Positions 20,601-33,301 of a stretch of 64,000 bases of DNA are shown one piece after another (the first letter of the stretch is position 1; the number at the start of each line of letters is the position of its first letter). Below the pieces are notes generated by a model. The model ran no database searches, was not told where the DNA came from, and was given only the letters and a program-made list of their open reading frames with translations. A program made the translations under genes and the position numbers. Source of the DNA: Cafeteria roenbergensis (Eukaryota; Sar; Bigyra; Bicosoecida; Cafeteriaceae); the NCBI GenBank assembly GCA_008330645.1, contig VLTN01000053.1, forward strand, positions 62,001 through 126,000, read 5' to 3'.

Positions 20601-23600
20601 TTGGGAAGGACATGCTGGCGGGGCAGGAGCGAACCGTGAGCCTCCAGCTCCACAACGTGGCCCCGGTGCCGGCCCGCTGGGAGAAGGCACCCCTCGTGGG
20701 TGCGCCTGCGGTTGTGAAGGACGGCGCCTTTTTCGAGATGGAGCCGAGCCACGGCACGCTTGGCCCCGGGCAGCGCTGCATCGTCCGCGTCACGTTCTCC
20801 CCTCGCCAGGCACGCAGCTACGCCATCGCCTTTCCGATCCGCGTGGCGAACAACCCGCGCGTCATCCGGCTTCCGCTGGCGGGAGCCGCGACCGCCGTTG
20901 ACCTGCGCTTCTCGCCGCCGGCCGCCACCCTTCCTGCGGTGCTCCCCTGCAACGACCCTGCCTCGGAGTCGGGCGTGTCGTTCGTGGACGTGCGCGTCAC
21001 CAATGCCGGCACGAGCGACGTGGAGGCCTTCCTCGTTGGTCACGACGACGTCTACGCGGCCGAGTGCCAGACGCTCTCCGCCGCCTTCGCGGGCGCCCTG
21101 CCAGAGTATGAGGGCGGCACGGGAGGCGCCCTGACCATCGACCGCGGCCGGCTCAAGCTGCCGCCCCGGGCAGCGGGCGAAGGGCTGCCTGACGAGCTGG
21201 TGCAGGCGGCCAAGCGCGCGGCAGTGGAGGCGAGGGCCAAGGCGGCAGCCGAGGCGGAGGCGGAGGCGGAGGCGGCGGCGGCAGCGGCGGCGAGGGAGGA
21301 GTCCAAGGAGGAGGACGGTGACGGCGAGGGCGGGGATGCGGCCGATGGCAAGAGCCAGCTGTCCGCGGACGGGGGGGGCGACGCTGAGGCCGGCGCTGGC
21401 GACGCGGCTGCGGCTGTCTCGGAGCTGGCTGTGGCGCCAGCGGCTGCTCCGCGAATGCAGGCGCGCGCCGTGAACGTTGTGGTGGTCGCGCCGCCGGGCG
21501 GAGGGGGCTCGGCAGTCGCCGCAAGAATCGCCACCAACTTCGGCTGCCCGTCCATCACGCTGGACGACGCGGTTGCTTGGGCCGCTGCCGGCGGGGGCGG
21601 GCGCGCGCTGCAGGCCAAGGTGAAGAGCGCGCTGGACGCTGCCGAGGCGCTGCGGGCCGCGGAGGAGGCGGAGCGCGCGGCCGCAGCCGAGGAGGCCGCC
21701 GCGGCGGCCGGGGGCAAGGGTAAGGGCAAAAAGGCCCCCGCCAAGAAGCCAGCCGCCAAGAAGGGCGCAGCGGCCGAGGACGACCAGCCCCCCGCGCCAG
21801 TCGCCCCGGCGCCGCGCGCCCTCCTGCCCGAGGCGCTTGTGGCCGAGTGTCTCGCCGAGCGCTCCCGCCGCGTCGACTGCGCAGCCGGGGTGGTGGTCGA
21901 CGGCCTCGCCTGCCGCTTCCTCGCGAGCGAGCCCGCAGGGGCGCGCGCGGTGCTGGGGGCCTTCCCGCTGCTGCAGCCCGCTCGCCCCGGCGCGCCCGTG
22001 CCGCCCGCGGCCTCGGCCATTGCTCCCGCAGCAGCCAGCGCCGCCCCTGTGGAACGAGGTCCGCACGAGGCGCGGGTGCACTCGCTGGAGGACCTGGCCG
22101 GTGTCAACGGCCCCTTGCGAGTCATCGACGTTCGTCTGAGCGCTGAGGCGCTCCGCCGCCGCCTGGAGAGCGAAGTGGCAGAGCGAGCGGAGGCTCTGCC
22201 ACGGCTGGCGGAGGCCGCCAAGCAGGCCCAGGCAGCGGCCGAAGCAGCCGCAGAGGCGGAGCGCGAGGCGGCCGCGGCAGCCGAGGCAGCGGGGGCTGCC
22301 CCCAGGGACGGGGACGACGTCGACGGTGTGGACGACGCGGCGGCAGAAGCCCAGTCGGCGCTAGCCGACGCTGTGGCGGCGCGCGAAGAGGCCGAGGCGG
22401 AGGCCGGGGCGGCTGCCGCTCGATTCTCGTCGGCCCGCCGCGCCCAGCTGCAGGCTGTCTCCCTCCTCTCAAAGCTCGACCTCCAGATCGACGGGGCGCC
22501 CAAGGCGGCGGCAGAGCCGCCCTCGAGCGCTCGCAGCAAAGGCAAGAGCAAGCCCAAGGGCAAGGGGGCAGCGGCGGCGGCGGCTGCGGCGGCGGAGCCC
22601 GAGGCGGCGCTGCCGCCTGCGCGCGTCACGGGGCTGGAGGGGCTGGAAGACGACGCCGCTGCGAGCTCCGACCTGGCCGCGAGCGGGCCCCGTTGGGAGG
22701 GCTGGGAAGGCCGCCGCCTCGACGCGCTGGATGTGTTCGAGCACGCAGAAGCCGCGACCCGACGCATGCTCGATGCCGAGGACGGCGGCGCTGCGGAGGC
22801 CGCTGAGCCGCGCGCAGCGGCGCCGGCCGGCGTGCCGTCCCTGGTGCCATCCTCCCCGGCGGCCGAGGCTGCCGGCGCCTCGACTGACGGCTCTGCTCGT
22901 GGCTCTGCCCGTGGCTCTTCCGATGCAGCAGAGCCCGAGAAGGGCGACGCGTCGTCGCGCAGGGGCTCGCAGCCGGAAGCAGCCGCCGAGGCCCGTCCTG
23001 GCAAGGCAGGGTCCGAGCCAGCGGGCCTCCAGCCGCCCGGCGATGCCGAGGGGCTCCGCGGGGGCTTCGACTCCGGAGGGGCATTTGGCGGCGACCACGT
23101 CGTGGTCCACGTGGACGGCGACGACGACGAAGGCATGGTGTCCGCTGAGGCTATGAGCCTGCTGCCCGAGCCGCCCGCCGACGAAGACCCGTTCGCCAGG
23201 GACCTTCCCGTGCCGCCACCGTCCACGGTCACGCTTGTGCTGCCGCCGGGGCCCGGCGCGGCGGGCCGCCGATCCACTCGCTTCGCCCTCGAGTTCCTGC
23301 CCGACGCGGAGGAGGCCGCCGCGTTGGAGGCGCGCAGGGCAAAGGAGGAGGAGGCTGCGGCTGCGGCCGCAGCGGCTGCGGCTGCGGCGGCCGCGGCTCC
23401 GCCGACGTCGGGGCGTGGCGGCAAGAGCGCGGCACCGCCGGCCGAGGAGGTCGCCGCCCCGGCGCCACCCGCCCGCCCACTGCCCGGCACCGGCGCCACC
23501 CGCGCCGTCATTCGCGCGGGGCAGTCGGTCATGGCCCGAGTGTGGTTCCGCTCGCCCACCGCAGGCGCCTTCAGCCACGTCCTGCGCCTCGGCGTCGCCC

Positions 23601-26600
23601 AGGACCCGTCCTTCTCGTGTGGAATCCCGGTGCGGGCCTCAGCGGCGTCGCCGTCCATCGACGACGATCCCGCCAGCGTCTTTGCGCATCGCGCCCGTGC
23701 CTACCCGCCCCCGGGCGGCCCCGCCCTCCGCAAGCGTTTCGTCACGTCGGTGGGCGCGTTCGACTTTGGGCCCCTGCTCGCGGGCAGGTCTCTGGAGGGA
23801 GTGGCGGCGGCGGCAGCGGCGGCGCCTGCGCCAACGCGCAGCAGGGGCGCGGCCGCCTCCCTCGCCACTGCCGCGGGCGCGGAGGCCGCCTCTGTCCGGT
23901 CGGACCACAGCGACGTCCTCCGCATCACGAACAGCGGCCTCGTCGCGCTCTCAGCTGACGTGTCCCTCGCCAGCGAGACTGATGGATTCGGCTTCGACCC
24001 TGCTACCGCGCTCGTGGCTGGCGCGGCCGCGGCCGCGCTCGCCCGCCCGCCCGGCGTCGCAGGGGGCGACGCCGGCACAACCGAGGTCGACGGCGCCGCC
24101 GAGCCGGCTCCGTCCGCCTTCCGTGTGGAGCCCAGCCGCATCGAGGATCTGTCGCCTGGCGAAACCGCCGAGCTGCGCATCATCGCAGCTCCCTCCCGTC
24201 CCGGGACCGTGTCCAACGCAGTTGTTGTGGCCCCGGCTGGCGTGGCAGAGGCGTCGGTGTTCCCCGTGCAGGCCAGTGGAGTGGCGCCCCAGCTCGCTCT
24301 CGAGGGGGCGTGGGCCGGCGCCGGCGCTGATGCCGACGCCGATGCCGATGCCGATGGCGAGTCGCGCGCTGGCGACCGGCGTCGTCTCGAGTTCGGGCGG
24401 CTGCTCCTTGGGCGGCGGGAGGAGCGTCGCTTCCGCGTGCGCAACCCTTCCCAAGTCGCGGTGCGCTGGCGCTTCGACCCCTCCTCGCTCGAGGCGCTGC
24501 CCCTCTCGGTGGAGCTTGTACCGACGGAGGGGCTGCTTGCCCCAGGCGCAAGTGCAACGGTTTCGGCTGCCTTTGAGTCTGACTCGCCAGTGATGCTGGA
24601 CGAGGCCGTGTGGGTGCAGTTCGCAGATGAGCACGGCCTGGCGGCGGCCGGGCCAGGCGACGGCGAGGACCAAGATGCTGTCGACGCTGCGGCGGCAGAG
24701 GCCGCCGCGATCGCAGCAGGGGCCGGCGCCGCCTCTGGCAAGGACAAGAAGGGCGGCAAGGATAAGAAGGGCGGCAAGGATAAGAAGGGCGGCAAGGACA
24801 AGAAGGGCGGCGCCGCAGCAGCCGCCGGCAAGGACAAGAAGGGGGGCAAGGGCGCAGCGGCGGCGGCGGCAGGCGGAGGCGCAGGCGGAGGAAGAGGGGA
24901 AGGGGCGGAGGGCGAGGGCGGGGCCGGCGCGCTTGCTCTGTGGAGCGGCGGCACGCGTGTCCGGCGGCGGGCCATTCGCGTGGTGGCAGAGGCGTTCGAG
25001 GCCTCGCCGCAGCTCCGCTGGCCGGAAGGGGAGGAGGAAGGCTCAGTCGACTTCGGCACGGCGCGCGTCGGCGAGAGCCGCCAGAGGCACCTGTGGCTGG
25101 TCAACAACGGGAAGTACTCGCTCCGGTTCGGCCTGACGCCACCCGCGGGCGCCGCTGGGCGGCTGGTCACTCTGCTGCTGGACGAGGACGAGGAGGCAAT
25201 GGCTGCTGCCATGGCGCGGCGGCAAGAGCTCCTCCCTGCGCTGGACGCCGGCCAGATCCCCGGCGCGTCGCCAGAGGCGAGGGAGGCGGCAGCGGCCGCC
25301 GCCGAGGAGCTCGAGGGCCTGATGCGAGAGCTGCCGCAGCCGGGAACCCCGCGGGGACCTGTGGAGGTGGCGCCCGGGTCGGAGCTCCGGCTGCGCATCC
25401 GATGGCTGTCCACGGAGGCCGCCGTGGCCCTGCACGGTGGCCGGGGCGAAAGCGTGTCGGTGACCATGGAGGAGGTGGAGACGGGCGAGCGCCTGGCCAC
25501 CAGCCTCATCGGCCTGCGCGGCGCTGCAGTGTTCGCGCGCCCCTTTGTGCAGCCCCCGCGCGGCCTCCACTTCGGCGCCGTTCCCAACGGCACCAGCAAG
25601 GAGCGCGTGGTGTCGGTCAGGAACGACGGAGCCTTCCCGATGACGTGGCGCATGCTCCCCCTGGGCGAGCCGCTCGATGCGCTCGCCGTCGCACTGGAGT
25701 CCCTGCGGCTGGACCGCGCGCGGACGGCGCTGTGGGAGACTCCCGCCGGGGCGGACGCAGACGTCTCGGCCGGAGGCGGCAAGGGCGGCAAGGGCGGCAA
25801 GGCGGGGAAGGGCGGCAAGGCGGGGAAGGGCGACAAGAAGCCGGCCAAGAAGGACGCCAAGAAGGGCGGCGCGGGCGCAGCGGCAGCGGAGGCCCCGACG
25901 GAGCTGCCGCCTGCGGATGGCGCTCCCGTGGAGCTTGGCGCCTTTCGGGCAGAGCCCGCCAGCGGCACGCTGGAGCCCGGGGAGAGCGCCGACGTCCGCG
26001 TCGTCTTCGCGGCTGAGGGGGCCGCTGCCCTCTCGTCGCGGCTGCGCGTGGCTGTTGAGGGGGTCGACGTCCGATCCGACCCCGAGATGGCCGCCCTGGC
26101 CTACCGGCTGGCGGCGGAGAGCTGTGTGCCCGGGATCGCGTGCCGCGCGGTGGATCTAGAGGCAGTCTTCGAGGAGCAGGAGGTCGTTCCCTCCCTCGCT
26201 GAGGCAAAGGCCGCCGAGGCGGAAGCGGCCGCAGCGGCCGCAGCGGCGGCGAACAGCGCGCACGCGCTCACCGGGCCTCTGCGCTTTGCCTCAGACGCGC
26301 GCCAGGCTTCAGGGGCGTCGGCCGCATCGCTGCCGCACGCCGCCTCATCGCACAGCCTTCTCAGCGGTCCTGGTCCCGCCGCCGCCGCCGGCCCCGCTAG
26401 CGGCGCGGTGGTGGCGCCAGCCGCGGCTCGGTTCGGGCTGGAGGAGCGCCGGCTGGACTTTGGCCGGGTGGTCATCACCGCAAACCCGCGGGGCGTCACG
26501 GAACGGTTCCGGCTGACCAACCCCACCAAGATCAAGGCCACCGTCAGGCTGGCGCTCCAGCACGACGAAGGCTCGCCCGAGGCGGCCTTCGTGCTCGAGC

Positions 26601-29600
26601 CGGCAGAGCTGGTCATCCCGCCCCACGAGAGCCGGTCCGCGTCCCTCACGTTCCTCCCCAAGGCGTCCCGAGCGTACGGCTGCCGCGTGACGGCGGAGGT
26701 GCAGGGCGGCGAGGCCACGCCCGAGCTCCACCGCCTCGTCTTCGCAGCGGCCGGAGAAGGCACCCTTCCTTCCGTGGTCGTCGAGGCGCCCACTGCCCGC
26801 GCCCCGGACGGCTCCGTGCTGCTCAAGCTGGGCCGCGTGCTGGCGGGCCACAGCAGCGAGGTGGTCCTGCGCCTCCGGAACACGGCCGCCATCCCCGCGA
26901 CGGCACGCTTCGACCGGCCAGAGCTGGTGCTTGCCGAGGCAGAGGACGGCGGCGCCGCAGCTGGCGGCGCGGCTTCTGGCGCCAAGGGCGCCGCCGCCAC
27001 GGTGGCGGCAGTGCCCAAGGCTCGCGGGGCTGCCGCCGGCCCCGACCGCCTGTCGTGGGTGTCGGTCCCCGTGGCCGGTCGCAGCGTCAGCCTGCTTCCC
27101 GGCGAGGCGCGGGATGTGGCCGTGCGCCTCTCGCCGCCGCGAGCCGCCGCCGGGACGGGCGCCGGCCCGCTCCGCCTTCGCCTTCGCATGAGTGTGCAGT
27201 CCAACCCATTCGCCTCAGAGACCATCACGATCCAGGGCGACGTGGTCAGGCGCATCGTCTCTGTGTCCCAGCCCCCCTCGCCGCTCGACGAGGACGGCGC
27301 ACACGCTCCCGAGCAAGACGAGGCCGAGGCCGCTGCTGCCGCTGAGCGGGCTCGCGCCGCCGTGAGGCTGGTCCTGCGTGGCTCGGAGGAGAGCGGCGTT
27401 GCTGAGGAGGACGCCGAGGCGCTCCGGGAGGCAGGCGCGCTGGCAGAGCTCGCGGAGGTGCTCTCGTTCAAACAGGTGCTCTTGCCGCCCCCGGCAGAGC
27501 CAGTCGCGGAGGGAGAGGGCGCTGTCGCGGCCGCCGCCGGGGAGCCGGCAGGCGAGGGCGACGGCGCTGCCGCGGCCGAGGCCGAGGCCCCAACGCAGAC
27601 CCGGGTGTTCACGCTCTCCAACAGCGGGCAGCGGCCGGTGCGCCTGTGGCTGCCCCGCGTGCCCGCGGTGTCATTCGAGCCGTCGGTGGCCCATGTTCCG
27701 GCGGGGGGGGGCGTGGAGGTGCTGGCCACCTTCGCCCCTGCCGCGCCGCTGAGCGTCACTGCCCGCCCCGTTGTGGTCAGCTACATCCCAGTCACGTACG
27801 AGGCCGAGGCAGCCAGCGCGTTCGGCGGGACCGCTGGCTTGCTCGGCGGAGCCGGGGCCGCGGGCGGGAAGGGCGCGGCCAAGGACAAGAAGGGCGCGGC
27901 GGCTGGCAAGGGCGGCAAGGCCGCCGCGGCAAGCAAGGCCAAGCCCAAGCCCAAAGCCGGCGGCGGCAAGGACAAGAAGGGCGGCAAGAAGGGCGCCGCC
28001 GCGGCTGAGCCGGAGGCCGAGGAGGCGCCGCTCGAGGAGGAGGAGGACACGCCGCCCGAGGTGGCAGAGCCGTCCGTTGCCTGGAGCAACCAGCACGCGC
28101 AGGGCGCTGCCGTGAGGTTCGTCCCGGTGGGCTCCAAGGAAGCCGCAGCGGCGCAGGAGGCCGCGGCAGCGGCCAAGGAGGCTGCTGCATCAGAGGAGGA
28201 GGCCACGGGAGCGGCGGCGCTTCCGCTGGTCACCGTCGAGCCGGCGCTTGCTGGAGACCAGCTCACGGTGCGCGAGCTGCCGGCCGAGCCGGCGTGGGCG
28301 CCCGCCACCGGGGCGGACGTCGCCTCGCCCGGCCGCTGCCTTCTGCTCCTCGCCTGTTCGGCGGACGCGCCCCGGCTGGAGGCCAGGCCGGCCGGCATCG
28401 CCTTCAAGCCCACAATGATGTTCCAGCGCCGCACCGCGTCGCTCACGCTCGTCAACCCCTCGGCTGTGGACGTGCCCGTCACATGGCGGCTCCGCGACGA
28501 GCTGGAGGGCGCCGCGCCCGCGGTCCACGGGGCGGCGGAGGATTCGGCTCCCGCCCCCTGCCCGTTCGAGATCAACCCGCCCTCCGTCGTGGTCCCCGCT
28601 GGCGGGTCAGCGGCTGTGTCCGTCGCGTTCGCGCCACACGACGCGGGCGACGGCCGCTGGGTGGCCGAGGCGGAGCCCTCCGCCGCCGTGGTCGCGGCGC
28701 CGCTTGCGCCCGGCGCACCCGCGTGGTGGCCCGTCGTGCGCCTGGAGGGCAGGGCTCTCAGGCCCGTCGCCCACCTCGACACGCCCGCCTCAACCTACCT
28801 CCAGGAGCGGGATGCGTCGCTCCCGGGGCCGGACGGCCAGCCCGGCCCGCTGGATCCCGCCACACGCGTCCTGGAGATCGAGTCCCTCGGCGTCGGGGTG
28901 CGCAACACAGCGCGGTTCCTCGCGTACAACCCCTCCGCGCAGCCTTGGGACTTTGCCTGGGAGCCGGTGGGCGCTCGCCACCCAGCCTTCCGCTGCGGCG
29001 TGCAGTCGGGCACCCTCCTCCCCGGCCGCCGCGCCGAGATGGCGTTCGAGTTCGCGCCCACCGATGCCGCGCGCGCAGAGTCCTTCTGGCGGTTCACGAT
29101 CCCGTCGCACCGCCTCTCGCAGACCTTCCTGGTGACGGGGTCGGTGCGCGACCCGCTCGTGTCACTCGACAGACCCGCGATCGACTTCCGCCGCCTTCTC
29201 GTGGGCGCGCACTCCACGTCGACGGTGCAGCTGACCAACGCGGAGAGCGTGCCCTTCGCCTTCACCGTGGAGGGCGGCGCCGACGGCCCGGAGGGGGCGC
29301 CGGGCAGCGACGCGAGCCGCGCCAGCTCCGCCGTGCGCGTGTCGCCCTCGTCGGGCACCGTGCCCGCCCGCGGCTCCATCCCCCTCGAGGTGACGTTCGC
29401 GCCTCGCGCAGAGGGCGCCGTGAACGCCGTGCTCCGCTGCTCCGTGCGCCGCAAGCCACTGCCCCTCCGCCTCAACGTCAAGGGGGAGGGGTTCGTCATC
29501 AGCGACGCGGTCATGGTCGAGGCGGCCCCTGGCCTGGACGAGTTTGGCTTCGCCGGCGCAGGGGCCGCCGAGGGCGGGGGCGAGGCCGGCGCCCTCATCG

Positions 29601-32600
29601 AGCTGTCGGCAGGGGAGCCATCGTCGCTGGCGATGGGTGCCATCGAGGTCGGGGACACGGCGACCCGTCGCGTGGTGGTTGCCAACAGGGGGTCCGTGCC
29701 CTTCGAGTACCGGTTCGAGCTGCGAGGCGGGGCCGCGGGCCGGGCCGGCGTGGTGCCCGACGGAAACCACGGCCGCTCCCTGGCCTCCGCCACGGACGCG
29801 GACGGCATGACACTCGGCAGCACGCGGGCGGGCAGGCGGGCGGCAGCGGCCGCTGCTGCGGTGGCGGTCTCGCCGTCGTCGGGCCGCGTTGCTCCCGGGG
29901 GAGAGCAGAGCGTGGTGGTCACGTTTGCGCCCCGAGACGACGTGGCCCTGGGAGCGCTCCGTCTGGACTGCGTGGTGGCGGGCACCCGCACCTACTCCCT
30001 CTCGCTCTCCGGCGAGGGCCACCGCCCCCGGGTGGAGGCATCGCCGACGTCCATCGACTTTGGCACGGTGTTCCTGCCGGCGGCCGGCCAGCCGCCGCGC
30101 TCCGTGACGCGGCTCGTGCGCTTCACCAACGCCGAGGCGGACGCAGACGCCACCATCGAGTGCGTCACCGCTCAGTCAGCGCACCTGTCCGTGGGTGCCC
30201 CAGCCCTGGTGGTGGCGGCCGGGGACACCGCCGAGGTGCCGGTGACCTTCACTCCGCAGGCGGACCGGTCGTACGCCGACGCGCTGCGGTTCGAGGTGAA
30301 CGGGCGGCACCCGCTCGCTGTGGCCGTGCGCGGCAGGGGCGTGCCGCTGCTCCTCGACCTGGCCGACCCCGCCCAGCGCATGCTTCGCTTCGGGGGCGTG
30401 CACGTGGGCGCGTCGGCCTCGCGCACTGTGGTTGTCGTGAACGCCAGCGCTCGCACCGCCGCGTTCGAGCTGGTCGACGGCCCCGCCGAGGACGGGGAGG
30501 AGGCCGCCGGGGCGGGCGGAGCCGGCAGGTGGGCTGCCGAGCCGGAGGGGCTGCTTGGCAGGCGAGGCGTGACCTGGTCGCCGTCCGCGCTGCGGCTGCG
30601 GCCGGGGCAGCGGCAGGCGGTGGAGGTGCGCTTCGCCCCGTCGGTGCGCGCGGAGGCATTCGAAGAGGTTCTGTTTGCCCGGCTCCTTCCCGAGCCCGGG
30701 GAGGCGGACGCCGTCGCGGACGGTACGGCGGGCGGCGGGGCCGTCGCCGAGGGAGTGCCTCCGGGTGACGCGAGGCCGTTCTTGCGGGTGGGGGGAGCGG
30801 CGCAGGGCATGAGCGTGCGGCTGGAAACCGACGCCGTGGCCTTCGGCGCCGTCTGCCTCGGCGGCAGCACCACCCGGAAGCTGCTCATCATCAACGACGG
30901 CGACCTCCCGGCCACGTGGGCCTTTGACGCCGCGGCAGTGGGCGGCTCGGGGCAGTTCACGGTGCGGCCCCTCACCGGCCGGGTGGGCCCGCGGTCGGAC
31001 GCGGCCGTGGAGGTCGTGTTCCGCCCGCGCATGCTCGCCGACGACGTGCGCATGGGCGGGGTGCGCATGGATGTCGAGGGCGGCGAGCCCTGCGCAGTCA
31101 GCTTCTCGGGGGCGTGCGTGCCCAAGCCGGCGGCGGCGGAAGAGACGGTGCGGTTCGAGTGCGCCGCCCGCGCGTCGACGACCAAGCAGCTCAAGCTGCC
31201 GGCCAACCCCTCGGACGAGCCGGCGGTGCTGCGTCCCGTCATGGACTCCCCGCACTGGTCGGCGCCCCACTCAGTCCCGGCGCGTCCCGGGGAGGCCGTG
31301 ACGATCGACGTCGTGTACAGCCCCGGCGCGATGACGGGAATCGCCCCGGGCGCCGCGGCCGAGGGCGCCGTCGCCGCAGGGGTGGCAGGGCGGGACCCCG
31401 AGCACAAGGGCACGCTCTTCGTGTCGCTGCCAGACGGCTCCGGCGCGCTGTGGCACCTCGTTGGGCGAGCAGGCCCCCCCGCCGAGGACGAGGCCATCAG
31501 CGCCACCACCGCCGCGAAGAAGGCCGTCAACGTGACGGTGCCCGTGAAGAACTGGAGTTCGGCGCCCCAGCGCCTGTCAGTCGCGTGGAAGGTGCCGGCG
31601 GGCGCCCCCGTCGAGGTGCGCGGTGCTCAGGCCGTGGACGTGCCGGCAGGCGGCAGCCGGGACTTCCGTCTCACGGTCGTGCCGCACACGGAGGGCGACA
31701 CGGAGGTGCCCATCACGTTCACGTCTGACCGCACCGGGGAGTTCTCGACGCGCCGCATCCGCATCCACGCCTCGCCGGCCGAGCCGCTGGAGGACCTCGC
31801 GATCGAGACCGTGGTGCGCCAGACCGCGCGCCGCACCGTGGCCGTGGTGAATCCCTTCGCCGGCACCGGCTCCGGCCCCGCGGAGGTCACCTTCGAGGAG
31901 CCCACGTGCAGCAGGCCCGACATCCGCGCCACGTGGCTGCGCCGCCCCAGCGCTGGCGAGAGGGAGGGGACCATCGCGGTGGACTTCCGCCCCGTGAAGC
32001 CCACAGCGGGCGACGCGCCCGGAGGCGCAGCCGCGGCTGCAGCGGCCACGGCCTCCCCGCGAAGCGCCGCGGGCGTGGAGCTTGCCGAGGTGGTGGTGCA
32101 GTCGCCGCAGCTGGGCAGGTTCCGCTTCGCGCTCCGCCTGCGGGCGGTGCCGGCGGGAGTGGCCGCGCCGCTGCGGTTCCGGGCGGCGCTTGGGCAGTTT
32201 GACAAGCAGCTCTTCTCCTTCAAGCACTTTGCTGCCCAGGCGGAGGCGTACTCCGCCACGCTCTCCGGGCCAGGCGCGGACGCGTTCGTGGTGGGCGCCG
32301 CAGCGGCGGACCCTGCCGCCGTCGGAGCACCCGCCTCTGCCGCCGTGACGGTGCAGGCCCCCGCCGCCGCGGGGTGGGACGGCCAGCAGGTGGACGTGCC
32401 GGTGGCGTTCCTGCCCGTCGCCACGGGCGCCGCCCCAGCTGAGCTCGTCCTCAAGAGCGACTCCGGGGTGGAGCACCGCGTGAAGCTCGCCGGCACGGGC
32501 GAGCCCCCCGCCCCCTCGGGCCCGTTCTACTGCGAGCCGGGGGGCGCGCTCGCGGTGCCGTTCCGAAACCCCTTCCCAGAGCCGCGAGCCTTTTTGCCAG

Positions 32601-32869
32601 CCAGCGACTCGCCCATGTTCAGCGTGGATTCGGCCCCGCTGGAGGTGGGTGCGCGCGCGTCGGCCGCCGTGACAGTGCGCTGCGAGGCCCCGGCCGGGGC
32701 TGCCGGCCCGGCCCCGTCCGGCAAGGTCGTGCTCACCTGCCCCTCGGAGCCGGCTCTGCCGCCGTGGGTGTTCTTTGTGCGCGGCGAGGCCCCGCCTGCG
32801 GGCGCCGAGGCCGGCTCTGCCGGGGTAGCTGCGGGCAAGGGCGCCAAGGGCAAGGCGAAGAAGCGGTGA
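14627..32869 (+). CDS. HYDIN: HYDIN-like ciliary central-pair protein, giant single main exon
   Basis: HYDIN is a structural protein of the central pair apparatus of motile cilia. The main exon is 15023-32869, about 5,948 codons, against about 5,120 residues in mammals. A 57-codon first exon (14627-14797, donor GTGAGG, acceptor GTCGCAG, phase 0) is proposed. Without it, translation could start at ATG 15047. Dozens of ASH/MSP-like immunoglobulin domains run through the protein, with recurring IDFG..., V.F.P and L.N.G patterns. The order matches animal HYDIN from the first domains (LF.P....EF.DY.P.E) to the C-terminal GPFYCEPGGALAVPF block. The HYDIN adenylate-kinase-like domain lies near residues 2,200-2,350, but its P-loop reads APPGGGGSA without the Lys. 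Odd features are long Ala/Glu coiled-coil-like stretches (about nt 21,200-22,450) and Lys-Gly inserts such as KDKKGG at nt 24,740-24,850, 25,780-25,870 and 27,870-28,010. The gene body is very secure; the first exon is moderate. Confidence 0.95.
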
Positions 32870-33301
32870 GCATGTCTGTGTGACGGTTGTGCGATCGTGC
32901 CAGTACAATCGATGCTTGCGTATGGCAGCCGCGATTGTTGCGGCGAGTGTCAGCGGGAGGTGTGTGGCGTTGCTGCGAGTCGTCACACAACTTCGAGGTG
33001 ATGGTGTTCGAGGGGACGGGGGCAGGAGGCCCTCTCGCCAACCGAGCTCCGCGACGCGACAAAACGCGATGGGGCGGGGCGGGTGGCAAGGAAGCAGTGG
33101 TTGTGGCGACACCGGGCACACGCACTCGCACAGACACAGAGAGAGACACAATCACATACACACAGACGCACAGCGCCAGATACGCAGGCGGCGGGAGACG
33201 GGCGGCAAGCAGGGCGGTGGCCGGGCCGCAGGCGGCTCCCATCGCTGCCCACCTCCCCCCTTCCCGCGCGCAGAGCGAGGCAGGCAACGGCGCGGCGACG
33301 C
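32870..33301. other. Convergent 3' spacer with CA/GA-rich tract
   Basis: The 432 bases between the HYDIN and RIO1 stop codons hold no gene. Positions 33116-33176 are a purine/CA-rich simple tract (CACACGCACTCGCACAGACA and similar), like the simple sequence in the other convergent spacers of this window. Confidence 0.6.

Noticed and set aside
14627-32869. Several separate ASH-domain genes instead of one HYDIN
   Set aside because: The frame is unbroken and the domain order, including the adenylate-kinase-like domain and the C-terminal block, is collinear with animal HYDIN.
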